A DNA stretch of 64,000 nucleotides from Echeneis naucrates. Lineage: Eukaryota > Chordata > Actinopteri > Carangiformes > Echeneidae. Where the stretch lies: the NCBI RefSeq assembly GCF_900963305.1, contig NC_042519.1, positions 2,914,001 through 2,978,000 on the forward strand, read 5' to 3'. Below are positions 32,791 through 55,300 of this stretch, piece after piece. The notes under the pieces are model-generated. The model saw only the letters and a program-made list of their open reading frames with translations, was not told where the DNA came from and did no database searches. The first letter of the stretch is position 1. Every line of letters begins with the position of its first letter. The translations under genes were made by a program, and so were the position numbers.

Positions 32791-32849
32791 TTTAAACAGT
32801 GTGATGGTGGAAAGAACAGCTTCCCAAACCAACAGAAATAATAAAGTGA

Positions 32850-35800
32850 GTCTTCCAAATAATCAGTTCTGATTGATTCTGAACTAGTTTCTTCATTCAA
32901 TCCTGCTGAATGAAACATCACATCAGCTTCATTATGTTTATTTTTCTGTTTTACAAATTTAAAGTTACTCAGATCAGCCACCTAATGAAGTGAATTACAA
33001 TAAGGTGAGATACTGAACTGTGTCCTCTTTGAATCTAATGTTGATCTGATGGGTTTGTCACTTAGTTGTATGATCTTGCTATATATGGCAATTATATTAT
33101 TATCAGAAATATATATCACTTGGATATATGAAGAGGTGCGAAGCCTTTATTTTCAAATATTTTCAATTTATATTAATATAATGTGTAATATATATTTATT
33201 TATGTATACTTCTGATGTGTTTTAAAGGCCACTGTATTTAACTTTGGTATAAATACATATACATTGTCTAATGTCAATATATATAATTTATTTAAATTTA
33301 TTTAATTTTTCCATTTTCCAGAAGATACTCAGTGGGAGTGAAAATCATATTTATTGAACCTTGAAAATGGCATCTATTGACCCTCAATAAACATTTGCTT
33401 TCAAAAATCAATCGCATTCCTTAGGGATAAGGAACCAGCTCGTGCTTGGGTACCCTCTGAGAGGCTGTGAGCCGTGTCTCGCAGGCCTCCATGAGAGATA
33501 TCTCTCCATCTTCATTATTCTCATTTATGAATGCCTCTCCATCCAAAAGCAGCCGAATCAGACGCAGCCAACTCAAACAGACTGCCTTGAGCAAAGCATT
33601 GCCATCTGTTCAAATTTCTGTTGGCACATCCATTGTCAAGCTCTTGGCTGCCTCTGATCCACCGTCTTGATGAAAAAATGACACTTTTTTGTTCACATAT
33701 ATACTTAGTTCACTGGCTGCAATAGAGGAAGAAGAATACAGAGTTCTCTGTTACAAACCATCTGGTGGGCAGCTGTTGGTAGTTTTAAAGTGCTGGCCCT
33801 GAAACTGCTAGAACTTCAGGTAAACCAATTTGTTCTATTCAAACCTTTTTAAACATTAATCCTAGACTGCGATGCAGTGATGCATCATATATCCATCCTA
33901 TTAAATAGAATACCCATAGAATATAATGAATCCCCATGGCACAGTTCTAGTGCCATTGAGATGAAGGTCCACATTCCACTAGAGGAATTAAACGGCCCAT
34001 AGTTTAAAATGACTTAATCCCCATCCAAGTTCTTGGTGCATAACACAGTAAACCAGTATTTTCTTGTGGCACACTGATGTTACATCCTTGACTATTTACA
34101 AAACTCCCCTTTTTCAGGTTTTTCTGTTTTTCATCGAGATGTGATGAAAAGAATAATGTTTGATTTGTAGCCAATCTGTGAACTATAACAGTTTGCAGTT
34201 AGTCTGTGATTTTTTTATGTACTTTTTTAAACAGTTGTGAATCAGATTGAGGAGTGGAGTATTGTGACTAAGTGCCATATTTAAGTTTATCTTAAGGAAG
34301 CTGCAGGCTGCAGTCTGTTCTCCGCCCAGTCTCTCAGCAGTTGTTTTGTTGTTCAAATTCACCATCAGTGCTGTCCCTAAAAATCCACTGTATCAACAGC
34401 TGGTCTGGTTTGCTTTCTTTGCTTTGAAGGTGAACTCACATGCACAGCACATACAAATCTTTGTTACCATTAAAACAATGGAAAACACCAACGAAATAGA
34501 ACTAACGTTTTCTCATTTCCCATACATGTTATAGTTCCAAGACCAGGTTGCAGGTAAAAGGCTTTCTGTTCCTTTAGTGAAAGAGCTTTAAGTAAGCTGT
34601 CAAAAAAGTTTATTGTGGAATCCATGCAGAGTCACTTTAGGATTTACATTCAAGGAACCTGTTCAGGGTGTGTCGTGCTTCTTCTTGTGTGCATGCTGGG
34701 ACAAACTGATTAGCAACAAGATGGATAATAACCATATCAACAACATTTGATGATCAAAGTAGGTAACTGTGGTGCACTCCCAACATAGATCTACTGTTGA
34801 TGTCCTAGAAACTTCATATTAAGAAAGGAAACAGATGGCCTTGGAGAAAGGAGATATGGATTTTTATTTATTTATTTATTTTATTATTTATATATTTATA
34901 CCATATTACTGATGTAAAATGCATAACTTTTCTGAAGGAGTTAAAATAAAAGTCTTCTTCTGTCCTGTGACCATAGTTCACCCTTTCAACACAGCTTTGC
35001 ATGTAGTATATGTTGTCATGACGCTGCATTACTGTGTGGTGTTTCAGAAACTGCAGCAATTCAGAAAGGAATTATTAGTTTGGCCTTACAGTAGGTTCTC
35101 CCAATATTGGGCTTTTCTGACAAGGATGACGTTCTTACATGCATTTACAAAATTTCTCAAGAAGATAACTGTGCTTTACTGTGGTTGAGCTTACGCAGTG
35201 GAGAAGATTGAAAACCTGAACACCCCACCTGGACAAGCTGTATTCACGAGTGCAGTGCATCCTACTGTGTGTTGCCTTGTTTCTCTCATCCAAGTCTGTC
35301 AAATTGTGAAAAATGAACTATGTTAACTGCATCAGTTATGAACTATTTATGAACTTTTCTGAGCACATGTTCTACATCTTTCTGAAGAGGACTTAAAGGT
35401 GATTGAGCTAAAGGTCTGTGTAACCGCTGTTTAATTTCACAGTTAAACAGTGTAATGCTCTCATGTCAGCCAGATCCTAAAGCTAGATATGCCTATTAGG
35501 TAAATGTGTGTTTTAAATTATCAGGGGAAACTGTGTTCTAGTCTAACTGGGTGTTTGGATTCTTTAATACCTTTTGAAGACTTTTTTTTTCTTTAATTAA
35601 ATAAGAAATGAAAATGAAAAGATTTTGATTCAGCAGGTCATATGGGAGAAGATGCCATTGAAAATACAAACAAAACATACAGTGATTGCAACCTGGTAGT
35701 TCCAAATGTGCACTAGTAATTATTAGCAGTAGGAGAGAAGAGGAACTAACAATGGGAAATTATCAGTAATGTGTAATAACTAAAGGTACTGAGCAGGAAC

Positions 35801-36600
35801 AGGAAGAGAGAGGACAGGAGGGACAAAACACTACAGGGAGTCAACTGATGGTGTGAGGAATATGAAAGTTAACATGAGTGGAGGTATAGATTCATTTATA
35901 CTAACATACTGAAGACAGGTTTCTGTGATACAGAATAAATCCATGATATGATCAGTGATCAGATCATATCTAAAATTCAATATTCCACATTTAATTTTTG
36001 TTATATTTAGATAACTATTTTACATAGTACCTGGTATCCAGGTATACCTGGTGGAGTCAGGTACTGGCAGACAGAGCCTCACAACGGCATCCTAAAGATT
36101 TATGGACAATTTCATGAAGCAATGATAATTTTTATGTGCTGTCTATGCTCCTTCCCCTGACCTGTTTGCTCAGTGGTCCTTCAAGTCAAAACAGCAGCAA
36201 AATGGGGATCTTTCTCCCTGGCTTTCCTACCTTTGGGCACAATTTCTGCCCATCCTTGATTTTATAGATTTTGACTTTGTAAAAAAGCTTTTATTATGCT
36301 AAACAATTCAACCCAATTTTATTTGTATATCATCATAACATACCTGACAATTTCATTAAGAGAAACTCAAACACTCAGTGTAATGAGAAATAATACTTTT
36401 GTTTGTGTGTTTATCACATTGTCAGCTTTTTTAGCTTAGTCATCTGTGAAGCACTGTAAACTTCACTAACGTGTATGACACAAATAAAGTTCGATTTATA
36501 AACAGTTTATCTAATTTGCATTCCAACCAGAAAGGATCAGAGCAGACAGGGGTGTTTTTGGTCTTTTCACATCAAATATGTCCATAGCATTAATCTGTAA
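32850..36600. other. Convergent gap between fam151b and dhfr
   Basis: About 3.7 kb of AT-rich DNA between two genes that point toward each other. It contains TTTAAATTTA-type low complexity (33160-33320), a (TTTA)n tract near 34860, and interspersed-repeat debris at 36300-36510 (TTTTATTTGTATATCATCAT and a LINE-like AATAAAGTTCG tail). No convincing coding exon. Confidence 0.6.
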
Positions 36601-36716
36601 AATCTGTTTATTTCCATTTAGTATGAACATCCCAAACTGCGCAAATAACTAAAAATCCTTCAGCATAATGATGCACATACACAGGGTTTTTTTTTCTTCT
36701 CTTTTTATCATCCTCT

Positions 36717-39751
<3,035 letters not shown>

Positions 39752-39950
39752 CGCAATGAGGACTGAGCTGGACCGCACTATGCTCTCTGGCTTCGCACTG
39801 ACTCCCGCCAACAGACTCTCTGAAAACATCACCAATCGTTTAGGCTTCATTCGTGTCGCCACCCACTTCCGGCTGTACGGCAGCCGACACGACCCGCTTG
39901 TTGTCCTGTAAAGTCGCTTGCAAATGTCGTCAGTCGCGAGCTGTGGAATT
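39752..39950 (-). promoter_or_regulatory. dhfr promoter region with an E2F-like site
   Basis: The minus strand has TTGGCGGGA at 39803-39811, about 55 bp ahead of the start codon. Mammalian dhfr is driven by E2F at the G1/S boundary through similar sites near the start. The region is less AT-rich and lacks a clear TATA box. Functional use is inferred. Confidence 0.45.
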
Positions 39951-40123
39951 GTGGGGCTTTTCTTCTAAAGTGTAGTTGTTTATTTGGGCTTGCTTTTCTC
40001 CCTATATGAACCTCTCCTGGTTCTGTCTCAGCTCTCCACAATGAAACAAGCCCGGGTAGATTGTCCTTTTCTGTGAAGAATCTGTCCACAACACCGTTTC
40101 ATTGGTTACCGAGCACCGGCAAA

Positions 40124-40156
40124 AAAACAAACAAACAAACAAACAAAAAAAAAAAC
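40124..40156. repeat. (AAAC)n / poly-A low-complexity tract
   Basis: AACAAACAAAC repeats running into about 10 A residues, upstream of dhfr. Confidence 0.9.
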
Positions 40157-40417
40157 AGTTCCACAACTTCCTCATCAGTGAGGCTTACTGACATTGCTTT
40201 CACCGTTTTGAAACAAAATGAGTCAAGGCAAATAAGGGAGCTGAAGATAGCCACTTACACAGCCTGTGGGTCACTGGGTGAATGAATTGGATCTACCCCG
40301 ACTGAAAAAGAAATCAAAATACATGAGGGATGTCGATGTTCCTTAGTCATAGATGTGTTTACTGAGCTGGTTGCTTGCTAGGTGTTTGAGATCTGGCCAC
40401 CACTGCCATCTTCTGGA

Positions 40418-40475
40418 GTCGGATGCTTAAATCAATCCACAATCGATCTTAACCTGTTGACCACAGTCAGTGGTA
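40418..40475 (-). repeat. Inverted partner of the 37729-37785 repeat
   Basis: GTCGGATGCTTAAATCAATC and the following bases through GACCACAGTCAGTGGT match the reverse complement of 37729-37785 with about two mismatches in 57 positions. Confidence 0.9.
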
Positions 40476-41158
40476 AGAGCCTGCTGAGGTCAAGGTTCAG
40501 ATGTGTCGATGAACCTGCTCTATATTTCATTCATTCAGACTTAGCACGTGTTCTGTCGTAAACATTTTTAACATCAATGCATTTTCCCCCTTATATTTAA
40601 GATCTGAATGCGATTTAAAAGTCTCCCTCACATTTGTAGGCGTTATATTCTAGTTGGGCAGTGGTGATTCTTATTTGGTTTAAAAACATCCTATGTGAAT
40701 TTATCTAAGTGAAATTCCCAAACAGCCTACATTTAGCAGAATAAATGTAAAGAGATGTAAGTGGGGATGTCTGATTGTATAAAGGCATGTTTTGAAATTG
40801 TACAGCAAAGGTTTTACTGGTTATAACACTTAAAGTACAAAAAACATTTTTTATTGTGACTAACCTGTTAGAACAGTAGTACAAAAATATAAACAATGCA
40901 CAAAACTACTATTTTTGACAAGAGAGCATCTCAGCTGAAGTTTCGTAGACTGGAGCTTTTGGCCCTACTTCGTATCATCCGGTTGTATTTGTGGCAATCT
41001 TTGGCATCCTCGAAATACAACTGCTGTCTAACACTTTCCAAAATCTCCCATAGGTGTTCCATTAGGTCCTTGTCATCTTGCTTCTGATCTTCTTTATCAT
41101 TTGTTTCTGTCTTTTTCCGACAGTTAGTTTATTTCAGTCTCTGTCTGACGATTAGTCT

Positions 41159-47045
<5,887 letters not shown>

Positions 47046-48410
47046 TCATCACTGGTGATGGTAAAAGTCGATTCTTTTTACTGAATCGAGTTTAAATGAG
47101 TCACTCACCAAATGAGTCCTTTGAGTCACCGACTCAGTTACCCAGGAGGTGCACACTGCGAGCTGCCGTGATTCGGCTCTCTGTCAGTGATGATGTCCCA
47201 CCCGGAGGGAGGGTGAGCTAACGACGCTACGTATCGTGAGCTTAGTGAGTCTTCTGTTTTGAGTGGAGCTAGGTTGACGTCAGCTTTGTAACGAGTGTTT
47301 TTCCTTCGTTCAGAGCTCACAGCAGGGAAGGAAATAGTGATGGTTCGCCAGGGGAAATGGGGAGTCTAGTTAAAAAAACATGAACTGTTGCTTTCCACAA
47401 TTACAGTGATTAGCTTGATATGTTTCTGCAACTGCTGTCAGAATAGCAGTTGCACAGTAATGATATACTGATTGGTGTCTTCAGTTAGCTGTGCAACTAA
47501 CTAGCGGCAGCAGGGATGAGTCAGTGGGGACCAAGAATCGTGCTCAATGAGTCAGTAAAGTGATTCTCGAGTATTGAACGATTCGTTCATGACTCGCACA
47601 ACACTATCATCCACTGTGTCAGATTACACATTACACCCTCAGTCTTTATTCAACCCCCAATATCAAACCGTCTTTATAGTTTAGACCTTAGTTAGAAAAC
47701 AATTATTTCTGCCCTCTTCGTAAGGGAATTATTATTTTTTTCATTATTATAGCCATCGGCACAGCGCCAGAGTCGATAGCTGGGTGAGATAGATTGACTT
47801 TGAAAAGGAGAGATGAATTCAGTGTGGCGACCCCTTTCTTGCTGGGCCATCACCTGGTTATTTGTCTTGGACATTACTTAATATTACAAACATGCTGACA
47901 TTTTCGTTAATCTGAGCTGTAGTAGGAAGCAAAGAACATGTGTATGTATAAAAAAAAACACAGCTGTGCTTAACCGCAGGCTGCTAGAGCAGCTAACATG
48001 GCTAACCAACTTAATCCTCTATGGTCTTCTGTTGCCTGAGGGCAACACAGCCATTGTTGGCCTGTGACATCTCCACAATTCATTCCTGTGGAATGATGCA
48101 ATACTATAAAAAAGAGGGAAGACCATAGGGAACCTATACCAATGCTTTAATTTTTTATGGTTTTCAAGGGGAGGAACTTTGCGATTTCACCCCACAAAAA
48201 TCGTCTGAAAACCTTATTTCCTGGGTCTTTTCCATCAGGAAAAAAATTTGTCCACAACCAAAGATGAATGAACCATAATTTTTGATAGTTTAATGCAATT
48301 TATTGGCTAACTAAATAAAGGAAACTTGTTGGAATCCAACTGTTGCCCTGATGCAGCAACGTACCCCAGTAAGTCTCTGGTTTTCAGTCATCTGGGTCAT
48401 CTTAGTCTTG
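47046..48410. other. Intergenic DNA between gtf2h2 and ocln, left part
   Basis: Mixed sequence with several GAGTCACTCACC/GAGTCA-type repeats near 47090-47140 and 47510-47600. No exon recognised on either strand. Confidence 0.55.
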
Positions 48411-48420
48411 GAGTGTTTCG

Positions 48421-48605
48421 TGGGAGGCAACTGGACTTATTATCTTGTTTGAAGATGTTTCGCCTCTCATCGAAAAGGCTTCATCAGTTCTGAGTGTCAG
48501 TGCAGAAAACCCAGGTATTTAACCCAGAGCCTACAACAAGACAGCTCTCTACACACCAGAACAAACTTCAACCCTGACAATCTGCACCTTTGCCTTTCCA
48601 AGACA

Positions 48606-48639
<34 letters not shown>

Positions 48640-49815
48640 GACAAACAGCTGTCCATTGGTTCTCCAGTGTCCCCTATTGTGACCAATCTCTACATGGAGC
48701 GTTGAACTCCTTCACAGAAACAATTCACAGCCACCGATTCAGATTGTGGATGGCACAGGGGTCAAAATCAAAACTCAAGAAGTGGAGGCTTTTGATAGAC
48801 ATAAATGCAGTGGACAAGAAAATCAAGTTCACCAGGAACGATATGAAGGATAACAGTTTGCCCTTCCTGGATTGTGGGGTGTCCTTTGGCAAGGATGGTA
48901 ACCTCAGCATCAAGGTCTACTGGAAGCCCACACACACAGACCAGTACCTCTTCATTGACTCCCACCACCCACTGGAGCACAAGCTGGGGGTAATATGAAC
49001 ACTTCAAGACCAGGCCCAGAAGGTTCCCTCGAGTACAGACGGAAAACAGAGGGAACTGGCACACATCAAGACAGCGCTCCAAAAATGTGGCTACCCAAAG
49101 TGGACCTTTGACAAATCCAAAAGGCGCCACAAAAAAACACCCGAGGCAGAAAGTGAAAAGCGGAAGAACGTTGTCATCCCATATGTGGCAGGTCTATCAG
49201 AAAAGTTCAGAAGAATCTTCCAAAAACACAAAATTCAAGTTAACTAGGCCAGACCTTAAGACAGAGACTGGTCAATCCCAAGGACAAAACATCCAGACAT
49301 AAGCTCAGCAACATTGTGGATGCAGTTCAATGCACAGAGGAGAGCACTGACCTCTGTATAGGGGAAACCAAACAGCCCCTCCACTGATGCATGGCACAAC
49401 ACAGGACAGCCACCACATCAGGACAGGACTCAGCTGTACATCTGGATCTTAAGGAGAAGCATCACTCTTGAGGACTCCACACACAGAGAAGACAGCTGGT
49501 TTGAAAGAGGAGTAAAAGAGGCCATCTATGTCAACTTAGAAAAACCTTCTCTAAACAGAGGTGGTTGACTAAGACACCATTTGTCTGCAACCTACAATGC
49601 TGTCTTGGGAACCCTCGCTAAATAGTTTAACCCTCACATACATCTGGGCTAATGTGACTCTAACGACTCTCACAACATCCTCATTTTTGGTAATTGCCCT
49701 ACCACTCTGGGTTAATACCTGGGTTTCCTGCACTGACCCTGAGAACTGAAGACGCCTTTTGGATGAGAGGAGAAAAGTCTTCAAACAAGATGAGAAGTCC
49801 AGTTGTTTCCCACTA
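48421..49815 (+). mobile_element. Penelope-like retroelement relic with long inverted ends
   Basis: A plus-strand frame reads MAQGSKSKLKKWRLLIDINA, LPFLDCGVSFGKDGNLSIKV and YWKPTHTDQYL, the C-terminal reverse-transcriptase region of Penelope-like elements (Neptune/Poseidon type). Downstream at 49320-49560 come CTEE, TDLCIGETKQPLH, AQHRTATTSGQDSA and SLNRG pieces of a GIY-YIG endonuclease domain. The first ~105 bp (about 48421-48530) and the last ~105 bp (about 49710-49815) are inverted copies of each other, both with CAACTGGACTT and CATCTTGTTTGAAG-like phrases. The copy is broken and lacks most of the 5' coding part. Penelope elements use reverse transcriptase plus GIY-YIG endonuclease and often carry complex flanking repeats. 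Confidence 0.78.
48609..48638. repeat. Poly-T run inside the Penelope relic
   Basis: About 30 T residues in a row. Confidence 0.95.
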
Positions 49816-50256
49816 ATGTACCCCAGTGTACCATTATGGAATTACAATGGCAGCATGAAATATTTGGTGTGTTTAGCTATATATAATATTCAAAAGCATA
49901 CTATTCATCATGAGTTTGAGGGCAGTTGGGGGAAAGTACAGAGACATGTATTTCTAGTAACTTATAAGATAAGATGTATTCTAAAATATAATTATTAGGA
50001 ATTATTCATATCTTTATATGAAGAATAATTAACAAGCACTGACAAAGATGCTGAAAGGAAATCATACTCAGCTAAATTCTGAAGTGTGAATGTATGAACT
50101 GAACCAGTTCTGAAGCTGAAGCTCAGAATGGTTGCCTCCTAGACAGATTCCTGATTCTTTTCCTTCAGTTTGACACAGTTACACCAAGAGCAGCCCACCA
50201 CAACATCACCTTCTGCTTTGTGAAACGCTGTTTTGTTCCTACAATATTTCATTTGA

Positions 50257-50280
50257 CTACTGGTTTTTAAAAACCAGTAG
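50257..50280. repeat. Perfect 24-bp palindrome, no spacer
   Basis: CTACTGGTTTTT followed directly by its reverse complement. Confidence 0.94.
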
Positions 50281-50732
50281 AAACTTGAAGTTGGAGCTGA
50301 GGATGAGTGATGGCTCAATCTGACCTGCCCTTGGATCCTGATTGTCAGGCCGTCATGCCATGTCAGATAGTCTGTCAGTCACATGGTAGCAATGCCTTGA
50401 AGCATGTTTTACTGAGCTGAGTTGACTTAAAATTAGTGACCATAAACTCATTAGGAAAATCTTTACCTAGCAAATAAACTGAGATGTAGGATAGTTTTCA
50501 CATTGGCTCCAATACACTGTTTTAGTTTTTGAACCAGTGGAGTTGCCCGCTTGAAGGTTCCTCAGCATTCAGCGGCTTCACCTTTCAAACTCCAAAACAG
50601 CATCCCCTTTATATTTTATGTCTCAGCTATGAAACTGCAGATTACCCTGCTGCCACCACAAGAGGGCAGTTAACGCCACGATGAATGCAAACAGGTGACA
50701 GAATGCAGCTCTGAGGTCAGAACTGCAGTGAC

Positions 50733-50769
50733 TTGCTACAGATCTAGAGGTGATCTAGATCTGTAGCAA
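50733..50769. repeat. Perfect 16-bp hairpin, 5-nt loop
   Basis: Arms TTGCTACAGATCTAGA and TCTAGATCTGTAGCAA around GGTGA. Confidence 0.95.
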
Positions 50770-52375
50770 TTCATGTTTATTTTTAGCTTTAACTCGGAGA
50801 CACAAATTCTAAACACATACTTTTTCAAATTCAACCAGCATGTTTTTCATAACAGATTATTTGTATTTGTAAATTGGTCAATACATTATAAATTTGATAA
50901 TCTATGAGTGCAGTTGTGTGTGTGTAAAGTCAGGCTGATATATTTCTGGAGAATAGTATTTGCTACATACATATGCAGATTTATACTGGAAATTGGAAAT
51001 GTTACATTAGACGTGCCATAACTTTGGCTTATGTAGAAGTAAGGTTAAATATCAATTAGAGCAGCATTCGGGACTGAGTTTCATTATATTTCAGTATGAA
51101 GCTGGCTTATTCTAAATGATAAATTATCTTGGAATGGAAGGTTTTGGTCTGTTGGGAATAAATACTTAGCTTTTAGAACTAGATTTTTGGATAAGATTTT
51201 TAATCTGAATAGGAACTAGCAATGGATCTTTTATAAATGTTGTGGAGTTAAGGTTAAGATTTACACTGAAATCCTACATATCCACCATAATCCTATCAAC
51301 ATGCCATGCAATTCACCAGTAGCCTACACATTCCAATAATCACATATTCTCTAATTGTTTATATTTACCGTCCTGGTAGTTGTAGCAGTCATTGGTTAAA
51401 TCAGGTAAATTTTTTCAGTTCCAGAATATTTTCATATTAAGTCATTCCTTATCTAAACAGGTTTTCCTGCAGGAACCTTCTCCCAACATTGGCAAGATCA
51501 GAATTGCAACGAAACTTGTCCTCTAACATCATTTCACGATGTATATGTTGATGATTCCAGTTAATCAATGATTTGGTTGCATTATTTTTGGGGGTTGAGA
51601 TTACCACCTATCTGTGGGCCGCACACATTATTTTAGTGAACACAGCACTACAGCGTACAAACAATAGTTTATAACAAAAATTCCCTCTTTCTAAAGAAGA
51701 AACTGCAATTTTTACAGACCAGTTCAGAAAAACAGGCCAAAACACATGATTTCTGTGAGCAGACAATCAGCAAAAGGAAATTTAACATAGTAACAGGAAA
51801 TTCTTCAGAGGTTACAACAGTTTAATGGTTATTGCATAAGATGGAAATAAGAAATATATTCATTACAACAAAACAAATGTCAATGGCAGCCATCATTAAT
51901 CAATAACTGCCATTAAAATGATAGCAGTTTACAACTTCAAATTTCATTCACAGCATAAAAAAGTATGGAAAAGCTTATAACAGGACAACATCAGTTGTCT
52001 CTACAGACTAAAATTGACATTATTTACAAAAGATGGTCATTTACTTCACCACACCAAACAAATTCATTTGTTATTTTAGATGTCTGTACATGAATGCATT
52101 AAACATGATAGAAAAATCTATAAAAGAAGCATAATAAGAGCTTCACCAGTAATAAGACAACAAACATCTCATATCACATTTTGGTTTTTCTAACTAATAT
52201 TTTAAATGCATTTAATTGTATTTCAAAATAGTCTCAGATTCACACAGGTTGGAGATTTGATGAAAACAAATTTCTATCACCTGTTTGTTTTGTGGAAAAC
52301 ATCTCCATTTAAAACGAAGTCATATAGAGACAGACATGTCAGTCTGTCAGTATTAAGGGGGTCAGAGCTGAGGTT

Positions 52376-55300
52376 TCAAGGTCGCTGGTCATATTCACTG
52401 ATCATCTTCTTGATGTGGGACAGTTTGGCTCTGAGATATTTACACCTTTTCTTCTTAGTTTGGTAGTCTGGGGACTACAAACAACAGAAATGATCCAATT
52501 ATTTTCACCGTAATCACATTTAAAATATATTTTTCACAGGACTGTATTTTACTGAAAAACTTTCTATAGCTTACCCTCTTGAGATTCTTTAGTGTGGTGA
52601 ATTCATTCATGGCATCCTGAGATTGGAAGAATAGGGGTTAATGACTTTGACCAGTCAGAAGTAACCACTATCTAAGAATTACACTCCATTTGTTTTATGA
52701 TCATTTCTGTCCTTGGACCATTTTTCATTTGGCAATTATAAACCAGAAGGAATGAATTGAGGAACAGTGGCAATCATCAAACCAATGAGGAATGCAAACA
52801 GCAAATTAAAGCATGCCATGAAATAGAAAGGTACCCTGTTGCTAGAAGACTGTCAAAAGCACTTAGCTACAAGATTTATTTATGGTTATAATTCTTTGCT
52901 AAGTACCAGGGACTAATAAATATTTTTTTATTATTGAACCAATCACTTTTAAATAAAGGTAAACAAGTCCACTGAAGGACTAGGGACTGACCATCATCAC
53001 TTCAAACAGACAACCAGCCACACTCACCAGGAACTGTGGACTGCCCGCAGGGTGTTGGGCTAGTTCCCTGTTCAGGTCTGCCAGGTCTTGGTTTATGCTG
53101 TCCAGCTCAGTCTGCAAAGTTTTGTACTCCTGGTGATGGCGGTCATACTCCCGTTTGTAGTTCAGACGTTCTTGCTCATCCAGAATGGCAGGAAAGAAAC
53201 TGCAGACACTTTATGGTTAATATCCCTATGAGAATCATCACTGCCACTAGTTTCCAGATTCCTACACACTTACACACTGAAGTCTTCCTCCTCCAGATCA
53301 TCTCCAGACTCATAGCCGTTCAGTCTGGGCTTCAGGCCTCCCACAGTGCTGCTGATTTCTGAGTCTCTGTGAACAGAATCAAAGATTAAACAAACAACAA
53401 CACAATGCAAGCGAAGGGTTAGGATGTATTGTGTTTGGTAAAGTCAAGTAGTTGCTACACCCTAATCCATAGATGGGACCTCTTAAGTTCTGTTAAAAAA
53501 TATTTGATGCATGCAAATTGCAGCTTTTTTGACCTTGTTCTCAATAAACTTCAGTGCAGTATAGATGCATTATTTAAACTTTGGTCGGGGGCACAGCTTA
53601 CCCTGGCAGGTAAAGAGGCCTGCTGTGGTCCATTCGGTCCATATCGTTTCTGGACCCACCAACCTTGTCATTATAGTCATTCAGCAGTACTTCTGGGTCA
53701 CTAGACACTTGTTTTACCTAAGAAGCAGACACGTTCAGACATTTTCAGCAAAGTTATAGCTACTGTAGAGTAAAGTACGTATCTATTAATCAACTTTCAT
53801 CATTCTCTCAAGACACCCAAATCTGCCTGGAGTTTCTCCATACAGCGCACAAGTCCCTTTCTTAAAGTGAACGACTGGTCTAATTGTATGCACACTGAAA
53901 ATCTGAGAACACTTCATGACAGATAAATGTACACAGGTCTTTTATTAATAATGGTAATAATGGTAATGGTATTAATAATGGAGAAATTTGCATTTTGAAT
54001 ATATTTTATATATATATAAAGGGCAGCCACACCTCAACGCAGGAAAATATGGAGCCTTGATGAAAGTGCATCACATTTCTTATGAGCCTTCGAGGTCAAC
54101 GACTTCAGCTTCTTTAATTCTGTTTAAAAGCAGTGAGATCAGTAACAACTGAGGTTCAGGAGGGATCAAAGATTATGACCAGTGGCTCCACTCAGGCTTG
54201 GTCAATGACACCTTGAGTTGTTGACAAATGTATGATAAACCAGGGCCGCCAAAGTAGAATACTAACCCTAACCCTAACACGCATGGCCTGTCATTTGTCA
54301 TAGCAATTTGAAATGATAACAATAATAATGAGACTAAACCCACAAAAACAACAGGGCTCTGTCTCTTCAGGTCTTTAAGGCTAAAAAAAAAAACTGCATT
54401 TACACTTTACTGCATAATGGACATCAGTCAACACAACAATCTCTAGATACATTTTTCTACTCTTGACTGATGTTTGGGTCAGGTTTTCCTGGAGCGTCTC
54501 TCATGTTTGCCCATGTTTAGGATACAACCTAGCTATGATAAATACTGGTAGTGCTGTTTACATGGACCAACCAGTTCCTCTACTTTTTACTGCGTTGCTA
54601 AATACCATCGATATCATCATTACCATCAACAAGAAGCCTGAAAACAATGTCTCTGAACCAGTTCAATGGCAGGAATGTCAGGTCTGACTGCTGGGAAAGA
54701 CTGAACGAGAAGTGTGAAATCAAGTTAACACTTAAAGTCCTCAGTGCAAAAACCAAGATGATGTCAACACTGGAAATGTAAGAATTCGCTGATATTCTTT
54801 TTTGCATCCAAGTGTTGTTTTTACAAATTGTACATTATAATAGCTGTGTGATTATTTTTTTACTCATCACAACAGATCAGGCAGCAACTATGAATGTGCT
54901 TTTCTAAACCACACCCAGAAACTGAGAACGAAACCATCCTTCTCCACCCCACATCTCACCTAACACTCTCTCTGTCACTCTCTGACACACAAACACAAGC
55001 GCACGCAACCGTGTGCACACATACACACACACACACACACACACTATCTTAAAGAATGCAATTCAACACAACAGGTTAGACTCCTATGTAGATGAGACTA
55101 TAGTCATGAGTAGTTAAATCATTGCCTTAGAATATCCCCAACTGTATCTGTAGGTAACTGTAATTGTAGCTCTACAGTATATTTCAGGATTTTATGATAA
55201 CCTTTTCTGAGATTTACACACAGACCCACCCATTCCCCAACACTGTGGTGTGGACCATCGCTGATAACTTTCACTTCTTCCCAGAGGACACGGTCACGGC

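Larger units (their letters stand above)
49816..52375. other. Region 3' of ocln, no gene seen
   Basis: AT-rich DNA holding hairpins at 50257-50280 and 50733-50769. The last several hundred bases before 52376 probably include the ocln 3' UTR, but I could not place its poly(A) site with confidence. Confidence 0.55.

Noticed and set aside
54255-54280. Telomere-like CCCTAA repeats (also near 46012, 55500 and 57770)
   Set aside because: Only two or three units each, scattered in AT-rich DNA; too short to indicate an interstitial telomere.
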